Below are positions 27,818 to 37,354 of a stretch of DNA of 64,000 bases, piece after piece; the stretch's first letter is position 1, and every line of letters begins with the position of its first letter. Position numbers and translations under genes: made by a program. The stretch spans positions 40,085-104,084 of the forward strand of contig NZ_MLFR01000021.1 in NCBI RefSeq assembly GCF_002095475.1, read 5' to 3'. The notes below the pieces were generated by a model. That model searched no databases. It saw only the letters and a list, made by a program, of their open reading frames with translations, and had not been told where the DNA came from. This DNA comes from Pantoea rwandensis (GTDB taxonomy: Bacteria; Pseudomonadota; Gammaproteobacteria; Enterobacterales; Enterobacteriaceae).

Positions 27818-29713
27818 ATGTTAAAAACTACACAATCTCGTTTTACCGCGACCTTAGTCGCCTTTTTCGTGGTCCTGATGCTGGTGACCGTGGTGGTGAT
27901 TAATCAGTTTATTGCACCGCAACTGAGCCAAAATGAAAGCCGCCTGGTACGTTATGAAGTGGACGGGCTGGCGGGACGTATTGTTGAACAGATGAACCGG
28001 GTACAAGCCCAGCAGCGAGCCATCACGGAGGCCGCGGGCGTGATGGACAGCGCCGCGATCGATACGCTTTTGCCTGCTCTGGTAAACCAATACCAGGACA
28101 GCAACGTGTTTGGTGGCGGTATTTGGCCGTTGCCCAACCGTCGCGATCCGGCAAAAGAAAAAGACAGTTCATTCTTCGCACGCAATGCCAGCAATCAGTT
28201 GCAGGTCAACACTTACTGGAACTCGGATGCGGCGGATAAATACTGGGAACAGCCGTGGTACAAAGACGGCATGGCAGCAGCGAAGGGGCAGTGTGCCTGG
28301 GCGAAAGCCTATCAGGATGCAGCCAGTCCACAACCGCGAACCAACTGTGCCATGGCGATTTACCGTGACGGCACAGTATGGGGCGTGGCAACCATCGACG
28401 TGACGCTTGGCTTCTTTAATCAGTTGGCGAAACAGATGGGTGATGCGATTCAAGGCCGCGTATTGATCGTTGAAGCTGATGGCAAAGTAGTAGGCAATGC
28501 CGCGCTGCTGGAGGGCACGCCGAAGTTGGAAAATCTGTCTGATACCCAACTGCCAATGGCTACCGCATTGAAAGGTCTGTTGACACAAGCGGGCAGCCAG
28601 CCGACACAAACCACCTTCAAAGGCGAAGATGGCGAACACACGCTGTTCCTGCAGGCCATTGCGGGAAGCCCGTGGTATCTCGCCAGTGATGTGCCTTCCA
28701 GCTTGTTGGATGCGCAAACCCACAGCATGCTGACGCGTCTGGGCTTGGTACAGATCCCTCTGGCGGTGATTCTGCTGTTGGTATTGCTGGGCTTTGTGCG
28801 TGCCATGATGAAGCGTTTAAGCTCGTTGAATCGCAACATCGAAGCCCTGTCGACCGGTGGTGCGGATTTAACGCAGCGTCTGCCTGCCAGCAACAGCCCG
28901 GAATTTAACGCTGTGGCGCAGAGCTTCAACCAGTTTATCGAGTATTTACAGGGGTTGATGCGTCAGGTGGGCGACAGTGCGCTGGCGATCACTGCGGCGT
29001 CGCGTGAAATTGCGAGCGGCAATGCTGACCTATCAGCACGTACTGAGTCTCAGGCCAGTTCGATTGTTGAGACGGCGGCTTCCATGGAAGAGCTGACGGG
29101 CACCGTTCGTCAGAACGCGGACAATGCGACACATGCAAATCAGCTGGCAGATGGTGCATCACAAGTGGCGGCGCGCGGCACCGATGTGGTACGTCAGGTG
29201 GTGAGCACCATGGGCGCGATTAATCACTCATCACGCAAAGTGGTGGATATCATCAGCGTGATTGACAGCATTGCCTTCCAGACCAATATTCTGGCACTTA
29301 ACGCTGCGGTTGAAGCTGCACGTGCGGGCGAGCAGGGGCGAGGATTTGCGGTGGTGGCGTCTGAAGTGCGTAATCTGGCGCAGCGCTCGGCCAACTCAGC
29401 ACGTGAGATCAAGAAGCTGATTGAAGAGTCTGTCGCCAACATCGATACCGGTAGCCAACTGGTTGAGCAGGCTGGGCAAACCATGGATGAGCTGATGCAA
29501 GGTGTGAGCAGTGTGACCACATTGATGAGCGAAATTATGTCTGCCAGCCGTGAACAAAGCATGGGCATCGAGCAGGTTAACGTCGCGATCACCCAGTTGG
29601 ATGGCAGCACGCAACAGAATGCCGCGCTGGTGGAGCAGGTCTCCGCTGCAGCCCGTGCCATGGAAGAACAAAGCGTGCAGCTGGAGTTGGTGGTGCAGAG
29701 CTTTAAGCTGTAA
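27818..29713 (+). CDS. Methyl-accepting chemotaxis protein
   Basis: A 631-residue chemoreceptor. TM1 is at about 9-29; a periplasmic double-Cache-type sensor follows (about 30-300, with WYKDGMAAAKGQCAWAKAYQDA and CAMAIYRDGTVWGVATIDVTLGFF); TM2 is at about 310-330, then HAMP (SLNRNIEALSTGGADLTQRLP) and the signalling hairpin with tip EAARAGEQGRGFAVVASEVR. It ends VQLELVVQSFKL without a CheR-tethering pentapeptide. AAGGG precedes ATG 27818; the frame is open to 27725. The ligand is unknown. Confidence 0.92.
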   Translation: MLKTTQSRFTATLVAFFVVLMLVTVVVINQFIAPQLSQNESRLVRYEVDGLAGRIVEQMNRVQAQQRAITEAAGVMDSAAIDTLLPALVNQYQDSNVFGGGIWPLPNRRDPAKEKDSSFFARNASNQLQVNTYWNSDAADKYWEQPWYKDGMAAAKGQCAWAKAYQDAASPQPRTNCAMAIYRDGTVWGVATIDVTLGFFNQLAKQMGDAIQGRVLIVEADGKVVGNAALLEGTPKLENLSDTQLPMATALKGLLTQAGSQPTQTTFKGEDGEHTLFLQAIAGSPWYLASDVPSSLLDAQTHSMLTRLGLVQIPLAVILLLVLLGFVRAMMKRLSSLNRNIEALSTGGADLTQRLPASNSPEFNAVAQSFNQFIEYLQGLMRQVGDSALAITAASREIASGNADLSARTESQASSIVETAASMEELTGTVRQNADNATHANQLADGASQVAARGTDVVRQVVSTMGAINHSSRKVVDIISVIDSIAFQTNILALNAAVEAARAGEQGRGFAVVASEVRNLAQRSANSAREIKKLIEESVANIDTGSQLVEQAGQTMDELMQGVSSVTTLMSEIMSASREQSMGIEQVNVAITQLDGSTQQNAALVEQVSAAARAMEEQSVQLELVVQSFKL

Positions 29714-29758
29714 TCATGGCGGTGTCGACGCTAATTCAGAGTCACTAACGCGACAAAC

Positions 29759-29788
29759 TGCCTGGCGTGCATTGATGCACACCAGGCA
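29759..29788. terminator. Long hairpin after the chemoreceptor gene
   Basis: TGCCTGG-c-GTGCAT-tg-ATGCAC-a-CCAGGCA: two paired blocks with one mismatch and a minimal two-base turn, 45 bp after the chemoreceptor stop. There is no T run, so it may be a processing or attenuating hairpin rather than a classic terminator. Confidence 0.55.
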
Positions 29789-29929
29789 AACCTTGTCACA
29801 GATTCCCCCCTTTGACTTAGGGCTGCTAAGATTATCTTCATCGTACCAGCGCACGGAATGTGCGCTTTTTTCTCCGCCGCGCTACGCTCGATTGTGTACA
29901 ATGGCTGAGAATTATCCGAAGGAGTTGTC

Positions 29930-30463
29930 ATGCCCGCCATTGAAGTTATTCTCGTTGACCACCTCGATCGTCCCACCGGCAAGATGGAAAAGCTGGAAGT
30001 ACATGAGAAAGGATTGCTGCATCGTGCGGTGACGGTTTACGTGTTCAATTCGCGTCATGAATTGCTGCTGCAACGCCGCGCTAACGGTAAATATCACTGT
30101 GGCGGCTTGTGGAGCAACACCTGTTGTGGTCATCCCTATCCGCAAGAATCGACGCGTGATGCCGCTGAACGCCGTCTGCGTGAGGAGATGGGCATGCAAC
30201 TGGCCCTGACGCCGGTGTTTGAACTGAGCTACAACCTGCCATTGAGCAACGGATTAACGGAACACGAGTATGGTCACGTGTTCTTTGCCATCAGCGATGC
30301 AGAGCCAAAACTGAATCCTGAAGAGGCCGATGCCTGGTGCTATCGCTCGATTGAGCAGATTCAGCAGGAGATGCAGGACCAACCTGAGCAATTTACCCCT
30401 TGGTTCCTGCATACCTTCCCGCGCATTCCCCACACGCTCGGTGATTTCCGCCTGACGGCATAA
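29930..30463 (+). CDS. idi: Isopentenyl-diphosphate delta-isomerase, type 1
   Basis: A 177-residue Nudix-fold enzyme that interconverts IPP and DMAPP. HRAVTVYVF, KYHCGGLWSNTCCGHPYP with the catalytic Cys at about 66, the Nudix-like helix RDAAERRLREEMGM and LTEHEYGHVFF with the catalytic Glu are all present. AAGGAG precedes the ATG. It stands alone here, not in a carotenoid operon, although many Pantoea make carotenoids. Confidence 0.95.
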   Translation: MPAIEVILVDHLDRPTGKMEKLEVHEKGLLHRAVTVYVFNSRHELLLQRRANGKYHCGGLWSNTCCGHPYPQESTRDAAERRLREEMGMQLALTPVFELSYNLPLSNGLTEHEYGHVFFAISDAEPKLNPEEADAWCYRSIEQIQQEMQDQPEQFTPWFLHTFPRIPHTLGDFRLTA

Positions 30464-30489
30464 TAAATGGCCCATAGTTGGGACCATGT

Positions 30490-30780
30490 TTGCCAGTTCA
30501 ACATGTTGTGATAACGCAGTCTGGTGCCGCTCTGGGGCTGGCTGTCCTCGCGCCGCTGACGCGGTACCTTCACTTCACTCGTCAGCCTGACGGACCGGCG
30601 CAGACGGGACTTTCCCTGTCCCGGCTGCACCTTTCGCCAGCATCCATGCTGGCTCTCCTGGCTTCCTCATTCCGTTCAGCGCTGCGAAATGCCAACCCCA
30701 GAGCGGCACCAGCCTGCTTGCTAACATCTGTTTACGCTGTTGGAAAGGGCGCGATGGCCCGCACCAACATGCCCACCCGC
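30490..30780. repeat. ~300 bp intergenic repeat (family C), copy 1
   Basis: Shares long stretches with 46745-47110, including CCTCGCGCCGCTGACGCGGT, then CTTTCGCC-GCATCC, CCTGGC and GCTGTTG-AAAGG. Both strands hold short open frames of biased composition, but none has family support or a ribosome binding site, so the stretch is taken as noncoding. It fills the gap between idi and the broken MFS gene. Confidence 0.7.
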
Positions 30781-30784
30781 GCAT

Positions 30785-30820
30785 AATAAAAAAGGCCGCC
30801 ATTTCAAGAAAATGACAGCC
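30785..30820 (-). terminator. Terminator for the broken MFS gene
   Basis: Read on the minus strand: GGCTGTCATTT, short loop, AAATGGCGGCC, then a run of six T residues. Two stem mismatches. It lies about 40 bp past the MFS stop. Confidence 0.75.
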
Positions 30821-30861
30821 TCATCAGAACAGGGCCTTAACTAACAACCACTACCCCATGA

Positions 30862-32342
30862 TTAGGGCGTTGTGATCTCAATTGAAGTCTTCTGCATCCA
30901 CGTCGTAGCCCGATGCTCCCAGCGGATCGCCAACAGCGCCAGTAATCCAATCAGCGGTGCGAGGAAGATCACCCAGAATACGCCGGTGCCGAAGGCTGCC
31001 ACCAGCAACGGGAAGACAAACAGTGACACCGTGGAGCTGCCACGCATCAGCGTCTGGTTAAAGCCCACGCCGACGCCGCGCAGCGAAGCGGGGTAGCTTA
31101 ACGACGCAAAGGTCATGGTGTGAGAGCCAGGACCAAACCCCTGACCAAACAGGAACAGCGCCAGCATCGCGATCGCCACGGCGGCTTGTTCGCCACCTTC
31201 AGGACGACCAATCAGTGCCAGCCCGAGCAGTGCCACGCACTGGCAAGTGTAACCCGTTACCGACATCTTCCATGCCCCAAGGCGCGGCACCAGACGCACG
31301 GCGAGCAATCCCCCGACAAAGGCGAAGAGCAGGTTCAACGCCAGCGACACCAAAATGGTGGTCAGCATGGATTGCGCGAAGAAACTGGAGATAATCACGG
31401 GCAAGCCAAACGCGACGGCGTTATAGGCAAAGGAGGAGGCGATGGAGGTGACGGTCGCTAAAATAGTGCGACGACGATAGACACCCTGCAGCAACGCGCC
31501 ATAGTTGCGCCAGCTGGCCTTGCGAACCGGTTTGGTTTGCGTCAGATCGGCATCATCTGCCACTTGTGCATTGATGTTGTAAGAGCGCTGCAGAATCTCC
31601 GCCGCGCCTTGTAGATTGCCCTGATTCGCCGCCCATACCGGAGACTCGCTCATATAACGACTGCGGATGGCAATAATCAGAAGCGCAGGCACGGCGCCAA
31701 AACCAAGAATCAAGCGCCACAGCCAATCAGTGTGACTCTCCGGCAGCACGGCGTACAACAGCAACACCAGCAGATAGGAAATACTGATCGCCGCGTACCA
31801 GGTGGGGCACCACATCGCCACGCTGGCCGCTTTATTCCCTTGCCCGCGTAATTTGGAAAACTCAGCAAGAAACGCCATCGCCACTGGAAGGTCGATGCCC
31901 ACACCCAGCCCCATCACAAAACGCGCGCCACCCAACACATATTCGTTGGGGGCAAAGGCGCAGGCCAGTGCGGCAACCACGAAGAAGAACATATCGGCCA
32001 TAAACACGCGATAACGGCCAATTTTATCGGTGAGATAACCGCCAATCAGCGCACCGACGATAGCGCCAAAGGTGATGGCTGATGCCACCATCCTGTACCG
32101 GTCGGGGTGAGATTAAACTCACGAGTGACGTCTTTGATACCAAAGGCCAGTGCGCCCAAATCATAGGCATCGAGAAACACACCGCCCAAGGCGATGGCGA
32201 CCACGATGCGTGCATTGCTACGCGATTCGTTACTGTGGTTGACGAGATTCGACACGTCAGCCGCGCTGCGAATCCATTTGGTTTCGCCGGTTGGCGTATT
32301 CCCTGTCAGCGCAACGTGCGCCGGAGATGCTAAGTCTGACAT
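30862..32342 (-). pseudogene. MFS transporter broken by a one-base frameshift
   Basis: Two overlapping frames rebuild one 12-helix MFS protein. The upstream frame (from 32342) gives MSDLASPAHVALTGNTPTG and helix 1 (VFLDAYDLGALAFGIKDVTREFNLTPTGTG), then goes wrong. The downstream frame (from 32091) continues exactly where the family would, with MVASAITFGAIVGALIGGYLTDKIGRYR and VMGLGVGIDLPVAMAFLAEF. The break is at 32091-32093, where GGN-ATG has become GG-ATG: one missing base, probably in a G run. It is either a real pseudogene or a sequencing error; the rest of the frame is intact, so the loss would be recent. The family resembles sugar or aromatic-acid proton symporters. Confidence 0.85.
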
Positions 32343-32559
32343 GATGTTGTGTATTTTATTGTAAAGAGTGGGCCTATGAGAATAATCCTCAGTTAACGCT
32401 TTAAAAATTCCATTTGGTTATAAGTCCTGCGTAATGGTTATAAACAATGCGCAATGCATAGCAGAAAAAGCTCGAAGTTCAGCCCTTGACCATCCCCATC
32501 TGGTTTCGCCAGGCTACGCTTGATAGTCACAGAGCGAAACATAAGCAGAGGAAAGCGAC

Positions 32560-33468
32560 ATGATTAAGCAGGGTTTATTGGGGATGATCGCATTAGCGAT
32601 GAGCGTGAGTGCGGCCAATGCTGCCGATCCGGTGAAGGTAGGTTCAAAGATCGATACGGAAGGTTCGCTGCTGGGCAATATCATCCTGCAGGTGCTGGAT
32701 AAACACGGCGTGAAAACCGTTAATAAAATCCAGCTCGGCACCACGCAGGTTGTACGTGGAGCAATTACCGCAGGCGAGTTGGACATTTATCCAGAGTACA
32801 CCGGCAACGGTGCGTTCTTCTTTAACGATGAGAAGGATGCGGCATGGAAAAATGCGCAACAGGGCTATGAAAAAGTGAAAAAGCTCGATGCGGATAAAAA
32901 CCATTTGGTATGGCTAACGCCTGCACCGGCCAACAACACCTGGACCATCGCCGTACGAGGCGATGTGGCGCAGAAAAATAATCTTAACTCCCTCGACGAT
33001 CTCAGTGCTTATCTGAAAAAAGGCGGCGCCTTTAAGCTTGCCGCGTCAGCGGAGTTCATCGAACGGAGTGATGCTTTGCCGGCCTTTGAAAAAGCCTATA
33101 ACTTCAAGCTGGATCAAGCGCAGTTGCTGTCGCTGGCAGGTGGTGACACTGCTGTAACCATCAAGGCTGCGGCGCAACAAACCTCGGGCGTCAATGCGGC
33201 GATGGCGTATGGCACTGATGGTCCGGTAGCCGCGCTAGGCCTGCAAACGTTGACCGATCCTAAAGGTGTCCAGCCGATCTATGCACCCACTCCGGTGGTG
33301 CGTGAAAGCGTGTTAAAGCAGTACCCTGATATCGGCAACTGGTTACAGCCAGTATTCAGCAAGCTGGATGAGAAGACCTTACAGCAGCTCAATGCGCAGA
33401 TCGCCGTGGATGGGCAAGATGCCAGCCAGGTCGCGAAGCAGTGGTTACAGCAGAATAAGTTGCTGTAA
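32560..33468 (+). CDS. osmF: Glycine betaine-type ABC transporter binding protein OsmF (YehZ)
   Basis: A 302-residue periplasmic binding protein of the OpuAC/ProX type. Signal peptide MIKQGLLGMIALAMSVSAANA. VKVGSKIDTEGSLLGNIILQVL, ELDIYPEYTGNGAFFF and APTPVVRESVLKQYP match E. coli OsmF closely. GAGGAAAG precedes the ATG. First gene of osmF-yehY-yehX-yehW; a low-affinity, osmotic/stationary-phase betaine system in E. coli. Confidence 0.95.
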   Translation: MIKQGLLGMIALAMSVSAANAADPVKVGSKIDTEGSLLGNIILQVLDKHGVKTVNKIQLGTTQVVRGAITAGELDIYPEYTGNGAFFFNDEKDAAWKNAQQGYEKVKKLDADKNHLVWLTPAPANNTWTIAVRGDVAQKNNLNSLDDLSAYLKKGGAFKLAASAEFIERSDALPAFEKAYNFKLDQAQLLSLAGGDTAVTIKAAAQQTSGVNAAMAYGTDGPVAALGLQTLTDPKGVQPIYAPTPVVRESVLKQYPDIGNWLQPVFSKLDEKTLQQLNAQIAVDGQDASQVAKQWLQQNKLL

Positions 33469-33471
33469 GCG

Positions 33472-34638
33472 GTGATATCTCGGTTTCTACAACCGCGTCA
33501 GCAGCCGGTGTTGCTGACGCTGACGCTGCTTATCACGCTGGCCTTGTTTGCAATGCCGTTACTCAGCTTCGCCGCGAATCGGCTGGTCTCCGGTCAACCA
33601 TTGATGCTTTGGCAGGTGGCGCAATCCTGGTTATTGCTGCTACCCCTGCTGGTATTGTGGCTGAGACTGTGGTGGCAACCTAGCCGACGCAATGCATTTG
33701 TGGCTCTGCTGGCGACGGAGGTGCTATTCGCGCTGTTAGTCGCCCTCGGCGGCCATACGGCCAGCGCATTGGCGAACGGCGGCAGCACGCTGGCACGCAC
33801 GGCTTTTGGCAGCGGGTTATGGTGTGCCGCAGCGCTGGCATTATTGCTGGCAGCGGAGGCGATTCGCCAGCTCACCAATAACACGTCCTGGCGCATCTTG
33901 CTGAATCTGCAAATCTGGCTTGTGCCGCTCATGTTGTTACTTAGCGGTTACCTCGACCAACTCTCCCTGCTGAAGGAGTATGCCAACCGTAGGGCGGTGT
34001 TTGATGCCGCTTTCAGCCAGCATCTGTTGCTGTTGGGCGGCACCTTGTTACCCACGCTGCTGATGGGATTGCCATTGGGTATCGCCATAGCGCGACGGCC
34101 CCGCTGGCAAAGTGCAGCGTTTAACGTGCTTAACCTGATTCAGACCGTGCCCTCGGTGGCGCTGTTTGGTCTATTGATTGCGCCCTTGGCGGGCTTGGCC
34201 GCCGCGTTCCCGCTGCTGGCAAGCTGGGGAATTAGCGGTATCGGCCTGGCACCCGCGCTGATTGCCCTGGTGCTTTATGCGTTGTTACCGCTGGTGCGCA
34301 GCGTGGTGGCTGGGCTGCAACAGGTGCCGCAAGAGGTGCGGGAAACCGCTAAAGGTATGGGGATGAGCGCACTGCAACAGTTCTGGCATGCCGAGCTGCC
34401 GCTGGCGTTACCGGTATGGCTATCTGGCTTACGTGTCGTCGTGGTGCAAACCATTGGGTTGGCGGTAGTGGCGGCGCTGATTGGCGCGGGGGGATTTGGC
34501 GCGATTCTGTTTCAGGGATTGTTGAGCAGTGCACTGGATTTGGTGCTGCTTGGCGTGATTCCGGTGGTGGCATTGGCGGTGATTTTTGATGCCGCATTAC
34601 GCTTACTTTCGGCACTGCTGGAGAGAGCACATGATTGA
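33472..34638 (+). CDS. yehY: ABC transporter permease YehY, GTG start
   Basis: A 388-residue inner-membrane permease. An N-terminal half of extra helices precedes a BPD permease domain with LLPTLLMGLPLGIAIARR, LNLIQTVPSVALFGLLIAPLAGL and the EAA-like loop VPQEVRETAKGMGMSALQQFWHAELPLALPVW. The start is GTG, three bases after the osmF stop, and is the only start fitting E. coli YehY (385 residues). Its 3' end overlaps yehX by 8 bp. Confidence 0.93.
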   Translation: MISRFLQPRQQPVLLTLTLLITLALFAMPLLSFAANRLVSGQPLMLWQVAQSWLLLLPLLVLWLRLWWQPSRRNAFVALLATEVLFALLVALGGHTASALANGGSTLARTAFGSGLWCAAALALLLAAEAIRQLTNNTSWRILLNLQIWLVPLMLLLSGYLDQLSLLKEYANRRAVFDAAFSQHLLLLGGTLLPTLLMGLPLGIAIARRPRWQSAAFNVLNLIQTVPSVALFGLLIAPLAGLAAAFPLLASWGISGIGLAPALIALVLYALLPLVRSVVAGLQQVPQEVRETAKGMGMSALQQFWHAELPLALPVWLSGLRVVVVQTIGLAVVAALIGAGGFGAILFQGLLSSALDLVLLGVIPVVALAVIFDAALRLLSALLERAHD

Positions 34639-35566
34639 GTTTCACCAGGTAAGTAAAGTGTTCGCGGGGAAGGAGGCAGTACGTAATCTGACACTGCATA
34701 TTGAGAAGGGCAGCTTTACGGTACTGATTGGTACCTCCGGATCAGGCAAATCCACCACGCTGAAGATGATCAATCGTTTGGTCGAGCATGACAGCGGGGA
34801 GATCCGCTTTGCCGGGGAGGCGATCGAACGTATGGATGCCCGTGCATTGCGACGACGCATTGGCTATGCCATCCAGTCGATTGGCTTGTTTCCGCACTGG
34901 AACGTGGCGAAAAACATTGCCACCGTACCTGCGCTACTGGGTTGGCCGAAGGCAAAAATCAATCAGCGCGTCGAAGAACTGCTCGCACTGTTAAATCTGG
35001 ACACTCAGCTGGCGTCGCGTTTTCCACACCAGCTCTCTGGCGGACAGCAGCAGCGTGTCGGCGTGGCGCGTGCGCTGGCGGCCGATCCGGAACTGTTATT
35101 AATGGATGAGCCCTTTGGCGCACTTGACCCAGTGAACCGCCAAGCGCTACAGCAAGAGATGTTGCGCATTCAGAAGCTGTCAGGACGGACGGTGGTGCTG
35201 GTCACGCATGATATCGATGAAGCCTTAACCTTGGCCGACCAGTTGGTGCTGATGGACGGCGGTGAAATTGTTCAGCAGGGCCGTCCTGTCGAACTCCTAA
35301 CGCAGCCCGCTAACGCATTCGCCCGCGAATTTTTTGGACGCAGTGAGTTAGGTGTCCGCTTATTGGCGTTGGGGCGTGCAGGCAGTGCAGCAAGGCGAGG
35401 GGAGTGGCTTGAGGGGGAACCCATTGCGGCTACTTTGACCTTGCGTGAAGCATTGTCGCAGTTTATTGCCCGGCGCACGGATAAGCTGCCGGTGGTTGAT
35501 CAGCAACATCAGCCGTTAGGGGTCCTGCATTTCAGCGATCTGCTGCGCCAGCGGGAGACGAACTGA
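34631..35566 (+). CDS. yehX: ABC transporter ATPase YehX
   Basis: A 311-residue ATPase with Walker [10 protein letters not shown], signature [10 protein letters not shown], Walker [13 protein letters not shown] and H-loop VTHD, then C-terminal CBS-like sequence (about 230-311: [24 protein letters not shown]). ATG 34631 lies inside the end of yehY after GAGAG; this matches the E. coli start MIEF. It overlaps yehW by one base. Confidence 0.94.
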   Translation: MIEFHQVSKVFAGKEAVRNLTLHIEKGSFTVLIGTSGSGKSTTLKMINRLVEHDSGEIRFAGEAIERMDARALRRRIGYAIQSIGLFPHWNVAKNIATVPALLGWPKAKINQRVEELLALLNLDTQLASRFPHQLSGGQQQRVGVARALAADPELLLMDEPFGALDPVNRQALQQEMLRIQKLSGRTVVLVTHDIDEALTLADQLVLMDGGEIVQQGRPVELLTQPANAFAREFFGRSELGVRLLALGRAGSAARRGEWLEGEPIAATLTLREALSQFIARRTDKLPVVDQQHQPLGVLHFSDLLRQRETN

Positions 35567-36297
35567 TGCGCTTACTGCGCGATCCACTCTCCTGGCTGTT
35601 GCTGGCATTTCTGCTGTTGCTGTGGGGATTACCGCACAGTGGCCCGCTGTTTGCCCACTGGTTTCCGCAGCTGGAACGTCCTCTGTACCAGCAGGAGAGC
35701 TTCTGGAAGTTAGCCTTGGCGCACCTCACCCTGGTGCTCAGTGGCAGTACCTTGGCGGTGGTGGTTGGCATAGGCTGCGCGGTATTTGCGACGCGTCGGG
35801 CAGGGCGAGCCTTTCGCCCCTTGCTGGAGACGCTGGCGGCCGCGGGGCAAACTTTCCCACCTGTCGCGGTGTTAGCGATTGCGGTTCCGGTCATGGGCTT
35901 TGGCGCAGCACCGGCGGTCATGGCGCTGTTTCTTTACGGTCTGCTGCCGATTTTACAGGGCACGCTAGCCGGTTTAGACAGCGTACCGGATAGCAACCGC
36001 GAGATTGCTATTGGATTGGGCATGGGAGCATGGCAGCGTTTGTGGCAGATTGAGTTGGCGCTGGCCGCACCGGTGATCATGGCGGGAGTGCGCACTTCAG
36101 TGATGATCAATATCGGCACCGCAACCATCGCTTCCACCGTGGGGGCAGAGAGCCTGGGCTCACCGGTGATTATCGGACTGAGCGGCTTTAACACCGCCTA
36201 CGTCATCCAGGGGGCGCTACTGGTGGCACTGCTGGCGTTAATCTGCGATCGCGTGTTGGAGCGCGTGCAGAGAAAACTCAGTGGCTGGGAAGGATAA
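35566..36297 (+). CDS. yehW: ABC transporter permease YehW
   Basis: A 243-residue permease, the same length as E. coli YehW, with about five helices and the EAA-like [38 protein letters not shown]. Its ATG shares a base with the yehX TGA, so translation is coupled. Its 3' end overlaps the convergent yohO by 20 bp. Confidence 0.94.
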   Translation: MRLLRDPLSWLLLAFLLLLWGLPHSGPLFAHWFPQLERPLYQQESFWKLALAHLTLVLSGSTLAVVVGIGCAVFATRRAGRAFRPLLETLAAAGQTFPPVAVLAIAVPVMGFGAAPAVMALFLYGLLPILQGTLAGLDSVPDSNREIAIGLGMGAWQRLWQIELALAAPVIMAGVRTSVMINIGTATIASTVGAESLGSPVIIGLSGFNTAYVIQGALLVALLALICDRVLERVQRKLSGWEG

Positions 36298-36385
36298 GAC
36301 TGTAACCCACTAACATCATGCCGCCCATGCCACCAATGGCCATCACGGCAAACAGCGTGCCGATGAAAATTTTATTCCAGTTCAT
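36278..36385 (-). CDS. yohO: Small membrane protein YohO (35 residues)
   Basis: [20 protein letters not shown] plus [15 protein letters not shown]: one hydrophobic helix. The length (35) and the GG-G-GG...GY-ILR/P pattern match E. coli YohO (MRVAKIGVIALFLFMALGGI...), which also lies between mlrA and yehW. The frame is open to 36469, but the family start is ATG 36385. It is antisense to the last 20 bp of yehW. Function unknown. Confidence 0.85.
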   Translation of the reverse strand: MNWNKIFIGTLFAVMAIGGMGGMMLVGYSLILPSH

Positions 36386-36468
36386 ATCGGAAACCTGAGA
36401 AAAGTCATGGAGTGCGGCATGATAACGCGCACACCCGGCCAGGCAAAGGCCGTGTGTGCGATTTTTCA

Positions 36469-37203
36469 CTAGGAAGGGTCGTGAATATGGACGGCAAATC
36501 CCTGCGCCTGCCAGTGTTCGAACTGCTCAAGCTGGCGGCGGGTGGGCTTTTTACCGGTCCAGATAAACAGATTCTGGCCTGGGAACAGCTCGGGACGTGG
36601 CATATCCAACGGCTCTGCTAACACATCCATGCGCCAGCCCTGCTGTGATAAACGCCAGGCTTCCAACCAGATGCGGGTGCGGTCTTCTGCCCCCCAGCCA
36701 ATCATCAGAGCATCCTTACCGGCTTTTTTACGTCCAGAGGCCAGGCAAAATGCGACGTAATCAATCAGCGCACCATCCAGCAAACTGCACATAGTGCGTG
36801 CGGTGTTTTGATCTAAGCCGAGGCGTTGACGCACCGGAACAAAGACGTGATCAATCAACGCATCCACCGGATGTTCGCGTCCGATCGTGGCGATTTTTGT
36901 TCGGAGTTTTGCCGGACGAACATGACGCAGAACGCTCATTAACTCTTCCTGAAGCGCCCCCCAACCGTCATGCACATTGATCGTTTCGCCTTCCAGTAGG
37001 GCTTTTACCTTACCGACAGGCACACCACTCTCAATCCAGCGTTTAATCTCTTCAATACGCTGAACATCTTCATCATCGAATTGGCGGTGTCCGCCTTCGG
37101 TGCGCTGGGGTTTTAACAGACCGTAACGGCGCTGCCAGGCGCGAAGTGTTACCGGGTTGATTCCACAGCGCTCGGCAACATCGCCGATACTGTATAAGGC
37201 CAT
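36469..37203 (-). CDS. mlrA: MerR-family regulator MlrA
   Basis: A 244-residue regulator. The N-terminal MerR helix-turn-helix ([47 protein letters not shown], 1-45) is almost identical to E. coli MlrA, followed by the vitamin-B12-binding-like C-terminal region ([32 protein letters not shown]). In E. coli it activates csgD and thus curli and cellulose. ATG 37203 follows GAGGAT; an upstream ATG 9 codons earlier is not needed. A TTGTACA inverted repeat lies 55 bp upstream. Confidence 0.93.
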   Translation of the reverse strand: MALYSIGDVAERCGINPVTLRAWQRRYGLLKPQRTEGGHRQFDDEDVQRIEEIKRWIESGVPVGKVKALLEGETINVHDGWGALQEELMSVLRHVRPAKLRTKIATIGREHPVDALIDHVFVPVRQRLGLDQNTARTMCSLLDGALIDYVAFCLASGRKKAGKDALMIGWGAEDRTRIWLEAWRLSQQGWRMDVLAEPLDMPRPELFPGQNLFIWTGKKPTRRQLEQFEHWQAQGFAVHIHDPS

Positions 37204-37257
37204 AGCATCCTCAAAAATTCTGACCTGCATAACAACACCTTAACCGTCACGCTTTGG

Positions 37258-37284
37258 TTGTACAATGATTTTTTTTCTGTACAA
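37258..37284. promoter_or_regulatory. TTGTACA-N13-TGTACAA inverted repeat upstream of mlrA
   Basis: A perfect 7-bp inverted repeat with an A/T-rich 13-base spacer, between mlrA and the XRE gene. It resembles the TTGTACA-N12-TGTACAA box reported for MlrA at csgD, one base longer in the spacer. Autoregulation of mlrA is inferred. Confidence 0.6.
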
Positions 37285-37312
37285 CTTGACGGGGTGCACG
37301 ATTTTTGGTCAC

Positions 37313-37328
37313 ATCTCATATATGAGAT
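37313..37328. promoter_or_regulatory. 16-bp palindrome upstream of the XRE-cupin gene
   Basis: ATCTCATATATGAGAT is a perfect palindrome 27 bp before the ATG, with a further AAATGAGAG half-site just downstream. Probable operator for the adjacent XRE-cupin regulator. Confidence 0.55.
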
Positions 37329-37354
37329 TTAATTCCCGTAAATGAGAGGTGACG

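Noticed and set aside
30575..30802. 75-codon minus-strand frame in the gap after idi
   Set aside because: It falls within the family C repeat, has no ribosome binding site, and the frame is not kept in the second copy.
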